Shown in pieces: positions 34,600 to 46,320 of a stretch of DNA of 64,000 nucleotides (positions are counted from its first letter, which is position 1; every line of letters begins with the position of its first letter). The stretch covers positions 44,481,662 through 44,545,661 of the forward strand of contig CM070604.1 of NCBI GenBank assembly GCA_036346395.1, read 5' to 3'. The position numbers and the translations under genes were made by a program. A model generated the notes under the pieces. It searched no databases. It was not told where the DNA came from and saw nothing but the letters and a program-made list of their open reading frames with translations. The stretch comes from Hsuehochloa calcarea. Lineage: Eukaryota > Streptophyta > Magnoliopsida > Poales > Poaceae.

Positions 34600-36374
34600 T
34601 GTTGGACCGAAAAGGCGACTAGAGGGGGGGGTGAATAGGAGCACGCTCACTTTTTCACAAAATATGAATTCAACACAATTTCACTCCAATAGCTATGATG
34701 AAGCTATGAAGATCAATATATCAGTACAGCGGAAGACTAGTATTGAATCCAATTAAACCCCTAAGCAATGCGACAAAAATCAGCAAGAATCAAATCTTAA
34801 CAGAGGTCGGCGGTCGATCACGTTATATACGGGCGGTCTGACCGGCACCAAAATCGGTCTGACCTCTGGTGTGGGGCGGTCGGACCGGCACCAAAATCGG
34901 TCTGACCTCTGGTGTGGGGCGGTCCGACCGCAGCTCCGAGCAGTAAAAACGGCCGATGACGGTTGCAATTAGGTCTAACTTTTGATTCTCAACTCCAAAC
35001 TTCACGAAACTTTGCACACACCTTCTCTATGATATTAAGGACCTATTCCAATCAACAATTATGATAATTCTTGGACGAACAAATATCTTTTACGATCTGA
35101 TTGAAGAAGGGTGCAAAACCGCAAAAGTGAAAACTAGATCCAATCGCTTGCTCGTGGGTGATTGATGATCAAATTGATCCTAGATGGGTTCCCACACATC
35201 ACAGCAAGCTAATCCACGTGAAAGAATCAATCAAAACTCGTGGATCAAAGAAAGCCCTAAAATCACGAAATTGAAAGCAAGAACGAAAAGAGACTTATCT
35301 CAAGCAAACCTTGCATTGATTAAGAACGTGATCGTCATTGGATTACACCCACGCCATCATGGATCGCTGGTCAATCCAAGATCACGAAATTCTCCTCAAA
35401 CCATAAAGAGCCCTAGCCTCCACCTCAACTCCCTAAGCCAATTAGGGTTTTGCAACAAAAGAGGCGAGAGAGAAAAAGTCGGATGGTGCAACCACCACCT
35501 CCCTATTTATAGTGGAGGCCTAGACTCCTAGGGTTTGACTCCATTGGGCTCCGTTAAGGCCCACTAACAAACGGGTCACACACGCACGCTTCGCAGCGCC
35601 GTCTTTAACCTTTGACCTAAACCGCTTCACCATGCGCCATGGATTCGCCAATAGGTCACCCTTGTCCATCTTGTGTCACGCTTGAGTCGTTGACTCACCC
35701 GCATCGCCGATCGCTCGACCTCAACTCTTCAAGTCTAGTCCCGATTCTCTCTCGCCGCTGACCGTCGTTGACCACCAAGCTACCGCACAACCATAGACAA
35801 GAAAACACGACCGGGAACAAGTTCTTCACAACTTGACCCATGTTAGTCAAAACATGCATCATGCAAATCATATGCCATGAAACCAATGACTTTGACCTAA
35901 CAAAACAACATCGCCACGGTTGGTCGACGTTCAAGTAGTTCTGGCCCGACCGCTCCAGTGAGCTGGCCGATCGCTTCATGGCGGCCGGACCGCTCCCTCG
36001 TGAGCGGTCGGACCGCCTTAGGACTTAGCCAAATTCAAGCTCCCAAAATCCAAACCTTCGAAACTTTAAACCAATAGAACTTTTCACCGAGGCTCCAAAA
36101 TCATGAGACCAAGTGCATTGGGATCCCCTTACTTGTCTACAACACCTATTTTTGGCCCAAATCGATTTGAACACTTTTGGTCATCGCCGTCCGATCGCTT
36201 CAGATGGCCGGTCCGACCGATATGGGACCGGTCGGACCATTGCAAGGACCGGTCGGACCGCCTCGAGCAAGAAGCTCAGAACTTTGTCGAAAACGCGTGA
36301 AACGACAAACCGTAAACGCCATTGCCAATTGTCACATCATCCTAAGATCTGAGCATATCCCCATGAAATCCACA
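34600..36374 (-). mobile_element. 3' LTR of element B
   Basis: 1775 bp, nearly identical to 41034-42811 apart from scattered substitutions and many 1-4 base length differences. Ends TGTTGGACCG (34600) and AATCCACA (36374) on plus. It contains the TATTTATAG promoter word near 35512 on the reverse strand and many GGTCGGACCG palindromes near 34830-34930 and 35940-36260. Confidence 0.9.
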
Positions 36375-38230
36375 AGATCAACCTTGATGAACACATTGGC
36401 AATTATCCGTAAATGTAAGTAAGAGGTTTGAAAACGAGTTTACTCGCGCAGCTTTCACAAAGGCACAACTTGGTCCATAAGCAAGAAAAAGCAATGAACA
36501 TGACCAAGCCGCATCGTAATAGTATAGGCATGTAAGACAAGGCAAAAGAAAGCATAAAACTTTGATTTCGGAAAAGGGTCAAAATTCTCACATGAGGTCC
36601 ATATGAAAGAACAATTGTTCAATTGACCTATGATCATTGTGAGTATAAAAGAATGCAATTCAAGTTCGTAATATTCAATAAGACAATAAGAATGCAACTC
36701 AAGAACTCCCCTCACTATGATCATCAAATTTCAAATTTTCGCCTCCCTTTGTATAAACTTCTCCCCAATCTTCTCATTAACACATCTTCTCCAAATAAGA
36801 GTAGCAAAGAAATATTACACATCTTCTCCCAAAGAAATATCTTTTCATTTAACACATCTTCTCCCCCTTTGACAATGGATTCATCAAGGAATCACGCCTT
36901 CCTCTCATCCAGGAATAACAAATAGAGAATAAAGAAAGAAGCAGAAACAAAAGAAGCATAAAGTGCAATGGAGTGGCTTCAATTTTTGTATTTTTCAATT
37001 TTTTTTTGATAAGAAGCTTTGGAGATTACCCAAAAGAACAATGTAGTTTCTCTAATATTGCACAAACAAAGATATCAAGCCCGACAACGCTAGCAAGATC
37101 ATGGTAAGACATATATATCAAAGCTAAGCACAAAGGCTCAAAAGTAAAGCATTAGATTTTATCAATTTAAGCAACGCTCAAATTCAAAGAAGTTCATCAA
37201 CAGGATCCTAAAGTGAAATTGGCCATGTCAAATGTCAAAGTGAGATCAAAAATCTAACAAAGACCACAGTAAGAGTCAATCAAGTCCCGTATTGAATCAT
37301 TTTGCTCAATATTTTGTAAACGCCTATTTGTCAACATTTTTCTCATTTGCATTGAATATTGAAGTTGACTAATGATCTAACTTAGTGACAAGATCCTGGA
37401 CTAGGAGCCATCCACAAACTCATCCTAAGCTTCACCAAAAGTTGATTAAAGGTATATCTTAGTAAAGAAGATCCCGGACTAGGAGCCATCCACAAACTCT
37501 TTCTAAGCTTCTACCGGCGACAAATCTTGAGGTTCATGTCATTTCGACAAGCAGTCCCCATGAGATCGTTCGTTCATCAAACTATCTCCAAGTTCATGTC
37601 ATTTGACAAGCGCCTCGTAAGAATAGTTTGGCACAATTTAAGCATAAGACAATCTTGATTTTCATTTTTCATAAGAGCAGTTTTTAGAATCTCAAGAACA
37701 CAAAAGCTCAAGTAATGGTCAATTTTAGATCAAAGAGCTAACAAAGCAATTCTGACAGGGCCAATGTCACAAGAGGAGCACTAATTGCGCAACTCGCTAA
37801 AACATCCACAAATTGCAATTTCTTAGTTTGAGTTGTTTAAAAGGTTCTAGCTCATATAGCAAAGACTTAGCTACACATGTAAAAGCATGATAATTCTAGC
37901 AAGTCAAAGAACTAGACATGACATTGAGCAAGAATTGAAATACAAAAGCTCTAAAGGGTAATAGGCAAAGCTTCATCAATTTCAAAAGATAAGGTAAAAT
38001 CTTATATTACAATGCATCTTTTGGATTTTTCATACCACTTGTCAGAACCACTTGTTGTTACCACTTGTTGTTACCACTTGTTGGATTTTTCATATGAATG
38101 CAATATGATACAATGAGATGCAAATAAAAAGCCTAAAAACTTAAAAAGCTCAAAAAGATCACTAAGTTCAGAAAAAGAACAATAAAAGATCAAAAGAACA
38201 AGGAAAGATCAGAAAAGATCGAACTCCCCC
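36375..38230 (-). other. Element B post-pol spacer and polypurine tract
   Basis: AT-rich, non-coding. The polypurine tract, read on minus as GAGGGGGAGTTCGATC, lies at about 38215-38230. The 1.84 kb of spacer between it and the LTR is long. A CTCCCCCTTTGAC motif at 36861 may be a second purine-rich site on the minus strand. The spacer is shared with element A. Confidence 0.65.
38037..38090. repeat. ACCACTTGTTGTT short tandem repeat
   Basis: Three to four copies of an approximately 15-18 bp unit (ACCACTTGTTGTT and variants) within the B spacer. Absent at the matching place in element A, where only one copy near 32110 is seen. Confidence 0.6.
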
Positions 38231-38339
38231 TCAAACCAACCCATAAGGATAAATAACCCTAACTCGCTTCTCAAGGTGGCAAACCTAGTTGGGTCTAAAG
38301 ATTTGGTGAGGATAAAAACAAGATACAAGAGAAGAATCT

Positions 38340-40975
38340 AGTGGGTGACAAGCGCCGAGGTACTCTTCCTATCTAGCCGATACCTTTACAATTAGGATAA
38401 GAAAAACCCCGAATGGACAAGGATAAAGAACAGAATATCAAATGCCATACAAAGAGAGTAGAGTGTAAGTACTGAATAAGAGCTTAACGGCTGGCGATGG
38501 GAAGTTCTCGAGATGCTTGAAACCCGTCGACCGCGTGAAGGAGGTGAACCATCTTGAGTCTCCTGTAATATGACGTGAATAATGGAGTTGACAAAGCACG
38601 TGTCCTTCCTCTTTCCGCGGCAATCTCGAAAAATCAAGGCACAGAAGAACGATGTGTCTCGACATCAAGTTAGTTAAACAAGACTTGGGAACCCAAGATC
38701 GAGACACATGTCTGCGAGTAGTATGCAAAGCGTAAGTGTTATCCTTGATTTCATCTAAAATTCTGTTATGAGCAATGTTTGTTAACATGGGAATTAAATC
38801 GTCGGTGGGTCGGACGGCGTTGTCTTGTGGCGGGCGATCCGTGACCAAATCGGTCGACCGGTGACCACCAATGGCCGACCGGCACTCAAGAACATGAGAA
38901 TTAGGATATGTAGAAGCATGATGATTAGCATGTGAGAAAATCCTAATCCGTGTTTATTCCTTTCAGTGTTACCATGTCTCATAAAAGCTCTAGGTTGCTC
39001 GAATGAAATTCTATCAAGATTTTTCCTATCATTTTTCAACCTACGCCAACAGAATTCAATTAAATGCCCACCTTTCTTGCAATAAGTGCAATGGTACTTG
39101 GTACCACTAGAAGAAGCACCATTCGAATTAATACAAGGTTGGGCAAAACCTGCAGATTTAAAAGATGTTTTTGCAGGTTGGGTTTTGAATTCAATTAAAC
39201 CTTTTTCCAAGACTTGAATGACTTTTGGGTTTGAATTGTCTTGAAAAGAATTGAATCCTAAACCTTGCTTCTTATAAGGAGTTTTAGACTTGTCAAGAAT
39301 CATGTTTAATTGTTTCTTACCTTTAGAAAATTTCTCTAATGTATCATGAAGGTAAGCATTTTCTTTTCTCAAGTTAACACAAACATCACAAGTTTTATCC
39401 ATAGATTTCTCCTTATATAAAGCAATTTCAAGCTTAAGAGCAGAACAAGAAGCACAAGTAGTATTTTCAATATTGTCCTTAAGCTTAGCATATTTGACTC
39501 TAGCGACTTCTAAGATATCTTTGATTTCACGCTCTTTTCTAAGCATGAAGTGCAAGGGCTAGAATCAATCACATCGAAGCAATCAACTTGCTAGACTCTA
39601 AGCATTTTTCACAAGGAGCGATTTAATTTCAATTAGCTCGGTTCTAGCATTTTCAAGTTGTTGTAAAGCAATATTATGAGCAGATTGTAAATTGGTAATT
39701 TCAATGCATAGCATGGCAAGATAAACATTCATCGAGTTCAAGAGTCTTAACATTTGCAAGTTCTAGTTTCAGTTTACCAATTTTTGACTCTAGTTTCTTA
39801 TTTTTAGTCATGACAAATTCTAGCGCTTCATCTTGACTAAGCACTTGCTCAACTATAGAATTATATTTAGCGTAAAGCTCATCATAAGAAAAAGATACCT
39901 CATCATTATCAATGTCGCTTGTCACCATGAAGCACATGCCAAGAAAGTCCTTGGCCTTCCTTTCTTTTCCTCTTCGCTCCCGAGTCCACATCACTAATGG
40001 ATTGCTCTCCAAAAGCGGCAAGTACCCGGTGAGCGGCCTTTATGAGCTTGACAAAGATCATACTCGAGTTGTTCTCATGAGGCTTCTTCCAAGTCGTCTT
40101 CTCCTCCTCTGTGCTTACCCTTACCTTTTAGCTTGGGGCAATTGGCGGATGTGGTAAAGCTCTCCACACTCATAGCAAGTAACAGACCACCTCTCTTTTA
40201 TTTCTCACATTATTGTAAGCCTGTGAAATTTTTAGCTAAAAGGGCTAACTCAACCTCGTGGATATTCTCAAGCTCCTCTTCATGAATAGCAGATAAACAA
40301 GCAAATGAAAATCCGTAAGAAGATTCAAAAGAGTCATCAAAAGCCTTTTGAGAGGATCTCGCTACCAAAGCTAAATTATCTTTCTTGGGATGATCAACTC
40401 TTTTAATTTCATGAGTCTTGAGTTTACTATAAAGCAATTCTAAAGTAAGACTTGAAAGATCAACATTCTCTTCTATAGCAAGAGCCTTCATCTCCCACTC
40501 CTTGGTGTTGATTGCACCAAGAGGTGGGTGGCATTTTCAGATTGAGAATATTCAATATCAACAACTTTCATTTGATTAATCACTTTATTAAAGCGATCGA
40601 AAATGTCATCGATGCTCTCTCAGACGCATCTCAAATTTGTTATAATCACGCTTATAGATTGTTTGGCGACTTTCTTAATTTGAGACGAACCTCATGATAT
40701 GTTTCGAGAGTGTTCCAAATCTCGTGCTTGCAATGCAAAATTGCAAATCCTATCATATTCTTGTCTACCAAGCGCACCATATAAAAGATTCTTGGCCTTG
40801 TTGTTGTTAGCCAAAAGAACCACGTAGCGGAGTTTCAACTTCAGAATAATGAGCGGGGATCGAACAACGCCCCACAAAGCTTGTCCTCACTCTCAAGGAA
40901 TACTCGCATACGATTCTTCCAATAGGCATAGTCTTGTCCATTGAACATATGCGGTTTTGTAGTGAATCTATCCAT
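38340..40975 (-). pseudogene. Element B gag with coiled coil and pol scraps
   Basis: Gag starts at 40975 (minus) and is frameshifted. Blocks include LTLELLYSKLKTHEIKRVDH (about 40440), a decayed first knuckle near 40160, an acidic coiled-coil region at 39701-40021, a second long coiled-coil frame at 38794-39555, and an intact CX2CX4HX4C knuckle, CTYCKKGGHLIEFC (about 39090). A protease scrap near 38600 has lost the catalytic Asp (Asp to Asn within FVNS) and is joined at about 38521 to RNase H sequence. A second deletion removes most of RNase H. Integrase and RT are absent. Confidence 0.82.
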
Positions 40976-41018
40976 CGCCAAAGTTCAAAGGACCGGTTAA
41001 GATCAAGATTGAACTAAC

Positions 41019-41031
41019 CGGCTCGATACCA
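41019..41031 (-). other. Primer-binding site of element B
   Basis: On minus, TGGTATCGAGCC lies two bases after the LTR end CCAACA. It differs slightly from the A site (TGGTATCAGAGCC), with the CAGAG core shortened to CGAG. The target is initiator Met-tRNA. Confidence 0.8.
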
Positions 41032-41033
41032 CT

Positions 41034-42811
41034 TGTTGGACCGAAAAGGCGACTAGAGGGGGTGAATAGGAGCACGCCACTTTTTCACAAAATATGAATT
41101 CAACACAATTTCACTCCAATAGCTATGATGAAGCTATGAAGATCAATATATCAAGACAATGGAAGACTAGTATTGAATCCAATTAAACCCCTAAGCAATG
41201 CGACAAAAATCGAAGAATCAAATCTTAACAGAGGTCGGCCGGTCCGATCACGTTATACGCAATCGTCCGACCGCACCAAAATCGGTCGACCTCGGTGTGG
41301 GGCGGTCGGACCGGCACCAAAATCGATCGACCTCGGTGTGGGGCGGTCCGACCGTGAGCTCGAGCGAAAAAAAAAATTGATGACGGTTGCAATTAGGTCT
41401 AACTTTTGATTCTCAACTCCAAACTTCACGAAACTTTGCACACACCTTCTCTATGATATTAAGGACCTATTCCAATCAACAATTATGATAATTCTTGGAC
41501 GAACAAATATCTTTTACGATCTGATTGAAGAAGGGTGCAAAACCGCAAAAGTGAAAACTAGATCCAATCGCTTGCTCGTGGGTGATTGATGATCAAATTG
41601 ATCCTAGATGGGTTCCCACACATCACAGCAAGCTAATCCACGTGAAAGAATCAATCAAAACTCGTGGATCAAAGAAAGCCCTAAAATCACGAAATTGAAA
41701 GCAAGAACGAAAAGAGACTTATCTCAAGCAAACCTTGCATTGATTAAGAACGTGATCGTCATTTGATTACACCCACGCCATCATGGATCGCTGGTCAATC
41801 CAAGATCACGAAATTCTCCTCAAACCATAAAGAGCCCTAGCCTCCACCTCAACTCCCTAAGCCAATTAGGGTTTTGCAACAAAAGAGGCGAGAGAGAAAA
41901 GTCGGATGGTGCAACCACCACCTCCCCTATTTATAGTGGAGGCCTAGACTCCTAGGGTTTGACTCCATTGGGCTCCGTTAAGGCCCACTAACAAACGGGT
42001 CACACACGCACGCTTCGCAAAGCGCCGTCTTTAACCTTTTGACCTAAACCGCTTCACCATGCGCCATGGATTCGCCAATAGGTCACCCTTGTCCATCTTG
42101 TGTCACGCTTGAGTCGTTGACTCACCCGCATCGCCGATCGCTCGACCTCAACTCTTCAAGTCTAGTCCCGATTCTCCTCGCCGCTGACCGTCGTTGACCA
42201 CCAAGCTACCCGCACAACCACGCATAAGAAAACACGAATTCGGGAACAAGTTCTTCACAACTTGACCCATGTTAGTCAAAACATGCATCATGCAAATCAT
42301 ATGCCATGAAACCAATGACTTTGACCTAACAAAACAACATCGCCACGGTTGGTCGACGTTCAAGAAGTTACGGCCCGACCGCTCCAGTGAGCCGGTCGAG
42401 ATCGCCGCCATGGCGGTCGGACCGCTCCTCGTGAGCGGGCCGGACCGCCTTAGGACTTAGCCAAATTCAAGCTCCCAAAATCCAAACCTTCGGAAACTTT
42501 AAACCAATAGAACTTTTCACCGAGGCTCCAAAATCATGAGACCAAGTGCATTGGGATCCCCTTACTTGTCTACAACACCTATTTTTGGCCCACTCGATTT
42601 GAACACTTTGGTCATCGCCGTCCGATCGCCTCTGATGGCCGGTCCGACCGATATGGGACCGGTCGGATCATTGCGTGCAAGGACCGGTCGGACCGCCTCG
42701 AGCAAGAAGCTCAGTAACTTTGTCGAAAACGCGTGAAACGACAAACCGTAAACGCCATTGCCAATTGTCACATCATCCTAAGATCTGGAGCATATCCCCA
42801 TGAAATCCACA
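41034..42811 (-). mobile_element. 5' LTR of element B
   Basis: 1778 bp, bounded by TGTTGGACCG at 41034 and AATCCACA at 42811 on plus, and followed by the AGATC TSD and then element C leader. Differences from the 3' LTR cluster in the GC-rich palindrome blocks and at homopolymers. Confidence 0.9.
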
Positions 42812-42816
42812 AGATC

Positions 42817-43097
42817 AACCAGATTGATCTTCGCGTGCTCCATGGATTTACGATCACTATCTGGCTCAATGGCAGAAACCGACCGGTAGAGGCAACTCAT
42901 AATACGACCATGAAAATACGATCACGAAATAACGAACATGAACCTATCTTATGACAACCACACATAGACGATCATATTGACCATCGCCAAAAACGATCTA
43001 TTAAATAGAACAACCAATAGAAAACAGAAAAAGATCACATCTAAGACTCCCACATATCACAATATGCGTCTAATCCGAATTTAAAACCAGACGGGAT
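42817..43097 (-). other. Element C leader (5' part), non-coding
   Basis: Untranslated leader between the C primer-binding site and the insertion point of B. No open frame is supported. Confidence 0.6.
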
Positions 43098-43110
43098 GGC
43101 TCTGATACCA
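43098..43110 (-). other. Primer-binding site of element C
   Basis: On minus, TGGTATCAGAGCC begins one base after the LTR end. It is a perfect initiator Met-tRNA primer site. Confidence 0.9.
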
Positions 43111-43111
43111 C

Positions 43112-44620
43112 TGAAGGGTTACGGGTAGGCTACGATAGCACAAAACAAAAATTTACCACGTAACCAAGGAACCTCTGCTAGTAATAGATCGCGAGATTAC
43201 GACTAGACGCGTCGACTCATAGCGAAAGTAGAGTCGATGTAACGAGTTGATGCAGTCGTAGTCGTACTCGTCGCACATCTTCTTCTCCAAGTCTTGTGAT
43301 CGTCGTGAGTTGCGGATCGTCCTAGTGCTGATGCTTCGCAATAACACGTCGAATGTATCCACACGTACGGAGCAGGGATACCACGTGCTGGAATTCTAGC
43401 ACCAGCAGCGTGGTATGAGGAAGGCGTAGCTGTTAGGGTTTTAGGAGTTCTTCAATAGATCATCATCAACATCCCATGCCACCACCCCTATATATATAGG
43501 CATCCATGATGGGTCTCATTCTTGAGATCCACTAGGAACTCGTGCCCTACAAGAATTCGGATCACCATCTAAATCAAATTCTACCCCTTTAAGTGTGCGA
43601 CCCTATTGGTTCATGTGTAATTGGTTGTGACTCGTAAACTCTTTTCCGACCACTAGTCGTTAGCGATATCTAGTAGCACATAACGATTCTCAAACACACA
43701 TAGAATATATCGGACGAACCTTAATGTAATATGATCTATGACCAGGTCCATATCACTAACGACCAGCTCATATCTCTATACGACAAGTTCATATTTGGTC
43801 TTGACCAATTCGTAACTCCTTACGACCAGGTTTCGACCACTTAGTGACCATGTTCGACCAGCCTACGACCAGCTCGTATCTCCACACAACTAGTCAATAT
43901 ATGATCAAACTGAAAGACCTTCTCGTGTATTCTCTCTTTGCCTCACGATATCTGGTTAAACTCCAGGTGAGATGTTGTGTCATCCATGGACTGTTCAATA
44001 CTTTCTCGATCAAGTGTTGAATAACTTTATGTGGTCGACACTTCGACCACTAGTGGCATGACCATGCACTTTGTTTATCTGACCACAATGAGGGGCCTAG
44101 AGACATCTCTCCTGTTATGTTAGGAAGGGTAAATCCCATATCCAACCAGCCACATCCCTCCGTATATTTCATAGCATACCCGAAAGCTACCTTTATAACT
44201 ACCCAGTTATGAGTAGCGTTTGGCAACCCCCTAAGAGTGCTATTACACATGTCAGGTCTAAGGATTATACATCATCATTGCTTGAGACCAACTAATGATA
44301 CATAGAATCATAACAATCTCAACAGTGTCTTAAGGTGGGTCTTTTCTAACACCATATTCTCTAACATGTGTCCATATTATTGGTTTGATATCTCCATATC
44401 CATGATCTGTGAAACATAGTCATCAACCAATACATATGCTAGTCTATTAATATGTGTTCTCATATGTTTCCGACCAGAAAACGTTTAAGAATAATCATCA
44501 CATACTTGATAATAAATATTATTGATATTATTCTAGGGACAAGATAACATATTATCCAATGTTATGAACATAATAAAATATAATCATCTTTATGATTGCC
44601 TCTAGGGCATATTTCCAACA
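43112..44620 (-). mobile_element. 5' LTR of element C (BARE-1/RIRE1 type)
   Basis: 1509 bp on the minus strand, from TGTTGGAAATATGCCC (44620) to CCCGTAACCCTTCA (43112). Contains a TATATATAG promoter word near 43490. It aligns along its length with the two solo LTRs at 5496-8409, which confirms their family. The bases after 44620 (GGATC) would be the TSD, but the partner end of C is lost. Confidence 0.87.
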
Positions 44621-46170
44621 GGATCGTGTGTGGAGATTCGTGCTCAATGGGTTGTCGTCTTCTTCACTAGCGGGCGGCGGCGGCGGTGTCTTCACCGGAC
44701 ACACCCGAGGTGGTGTTATGGTTCATCGGTTAGGGTTCATCAGTTAGGGTTTGGGTTCACCGGAGCCCTGGGCTTTAGAGGGTGGAGGGGGGGTTCCTCA
44801 ACGTGGTCGACGGATCTAGCGGAGGGTGGCGGTGGGGGCTGCAGATCCGGCGGCAGCAAGCCGCCGAAGATGGGGAAGAAGGGAAGGGAGGGGGCGGAGG
44901 AGGAGGAGGTGTGCGGCGCTGGTAGCCGTGGTGGGAGGCAACAACGACTGTGGGAGGTGACCGATGGCGGGCCTCGCCAGCGCCGATGTTGGTGCCAACG
45001 AGGCGGTGTGAGGCGACGCGCGGGGAGGGAGTTGGGGCGGCGACAGTTTGTGGTGGGGTGGGAGGAGCGAGTTAGGGTTGTTAGGGATGGATTTATATAT
45101 GGATTAAGGGAGAGACGTGGATGGTTGGATCATGATCTAATGAATGAAAAAATCGACTGGGATTTAAGATTTTTCAGTTTAGTGAGAAATATATAGCCCA
45201 AAAATAAAATGCCTCATTTATTTTCATTCCTTGTTCACTTGTTGCATGTACTTGTTGTCGTAGTTTGCTCTCTGAGGAGAGACTGTATGATGCATTGTAG
45301 ATTTGTTGGACGTCGGTCTGTGTTAATGAACTTGCATGTTCTTTTCAATGTGTGCTTCTGAAAAAACTGATGGCCCATGGGTGATTACAGTCAGTGTTGT
45401 TGTTTTTCAGAGGGAGCCGAGTAGACAACTGAATTACTGCAAGAGAAATTAAATGTTTTTTTTCGATAACGAGAGGTAGACAAGTACGCACACCACACAC
45501 ACAATGCAAAAATATGCGAAAATGTAGTCCTGAAAAGCTTTCTACCGGTCTGCTCCAGTCCATTGTTAGCTGGGGTCTAAATACGAAGCAACATTTTTTA
45601 AGCACGTAAACGAAGTAAATAATTTGCTTTGTTTTACACGTTTAAGCACAAAAAAAATTTGTTTACATTTAAGCACGTGAACGAATTAGTGAGTCCATTG
45701 TCTGCACTTCTTTTGTGAGGCTAAACCAATGTTATCACTCCATTTTCTTCAAAGTTTAGCTGACGTAGTCAGAAGAAAAATGATGATAAGATTTTTTTTT
45801 AAGAATGAGGATACTGAATTGTAAATCAAATCTTAGGGAAACAGACATCACAACAGTACTGTACCATTATCTTTTATACAACCATGGTGACATGTCGACA
45901 ACCAAGTGTGATGTGTGGACAAATGCAAATCTTGAATTCTTGATGGCAACTTCATATGGCCAACCGATTCAGCGAAATGGTATGCATGATTTTTCCATTG
46001 GTCATGATTTTTCCAACTGACTCCAATGCGTCGTGTGCCCAGCCCTATTGGAGGCATGACTACAATCAGCCCAGTCTTAATGGAGGCATCAGGAGAGGCC
46101 GAACGAAGTGCCACAAGCCCGCAACTTCCGCCATTTCGGCCGAACAGAAGACTGCTCTACCCTTCAGTCT
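44621..46170. other. Intergenic region upstream of PTPA
   Basis: 44630-45196 is GC-rich and open on plus (188 codons, Gly/Arg-rich, no domain), with open frames on the other strand as well. I do not accept it as a gene. 45200-46000 is AT-rich with poly-T and poly-A runs and degenerate repeats of TTTAAGCACGT near 45600-45690. Confidence 0.4.
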
Positions 46171-46191
46171 GGCCCAAATACGGGAGGCCCA
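46171..46191 (+). promoter_or_regulatory. Two GGCCCA (site II-type) motifs upstream of PTPA
   Basis: GGCCCA occurs at 46171-46176 and 46186-46191, about 130-150 bp before the PTPA start. Such paired motifs are common in promoters of plant housekeeping genes and bind TCP factors. No clear TATA box lies at the right distance, which fits this promoter class. They could instead lie in the 5' UTR. Confidence 0.4.
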
Positions 46192-46320
46192 ACCGACCCA
46201 ACCATTTCGCCACTGGCAGTTCCTCTTCTCCAGTGCCTCCTACGGTCCTACCCCTCGTCGCCGACCCAAACGCCCAGAAATCCCCGTCTCCGATCCGCCG
46301 CCGCCACGCCACCGGCAGCC

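Larger units (their letters stand above)
34600..42811 (-). mobile_element. Copia element B, pol-deleted relative of A
   Basis: A complete minus-strand element with two full LTRs (34600-36374 and 41034-42811) and exact TSDs AGATC (34595-34599 and 42812-42816). It belongs to the same family as A, shown by its LTR ends, gag and spacer. Inside it keeps gag plus a long coiled-coil region, a scrap of protease and scraps of RNase H. Integrase and RT are deleted, so it is non-autonomous and would need proteins from a relative. Confidence 0.9.
22262..44620 (-). mobile_element. BARE-1/RIRE1-like copia element C, split by A and B
   Basis: A minus-strand Ty1/copia element whose parts appear in order from the right: 5' LTR 43112-44620, primer-binding site 43098-43110, leader (42817-43097 and 33513-34594), gag (33163-33512 and 25074-25628) and pol (about 22262-25037). 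Element B sits in the leader and element A in gag, each with an exact TSD, so C is older than both. The 3' LTR is missing: RNase H stops near 22262, where other repeat sequence begins. The LTR start TGTTGGAAATATGCCC places it with BARE-1/Angela/RIRE1. Confidence 0.85.

Noticed and set aside
44630..45196. 188-codon plus-strand open frame
   Set aside because: Gly/Arg/Trp-rich, open frames on both strands, no domain and no splice context. It could be a lineage-specific gene, but I cannot support that.
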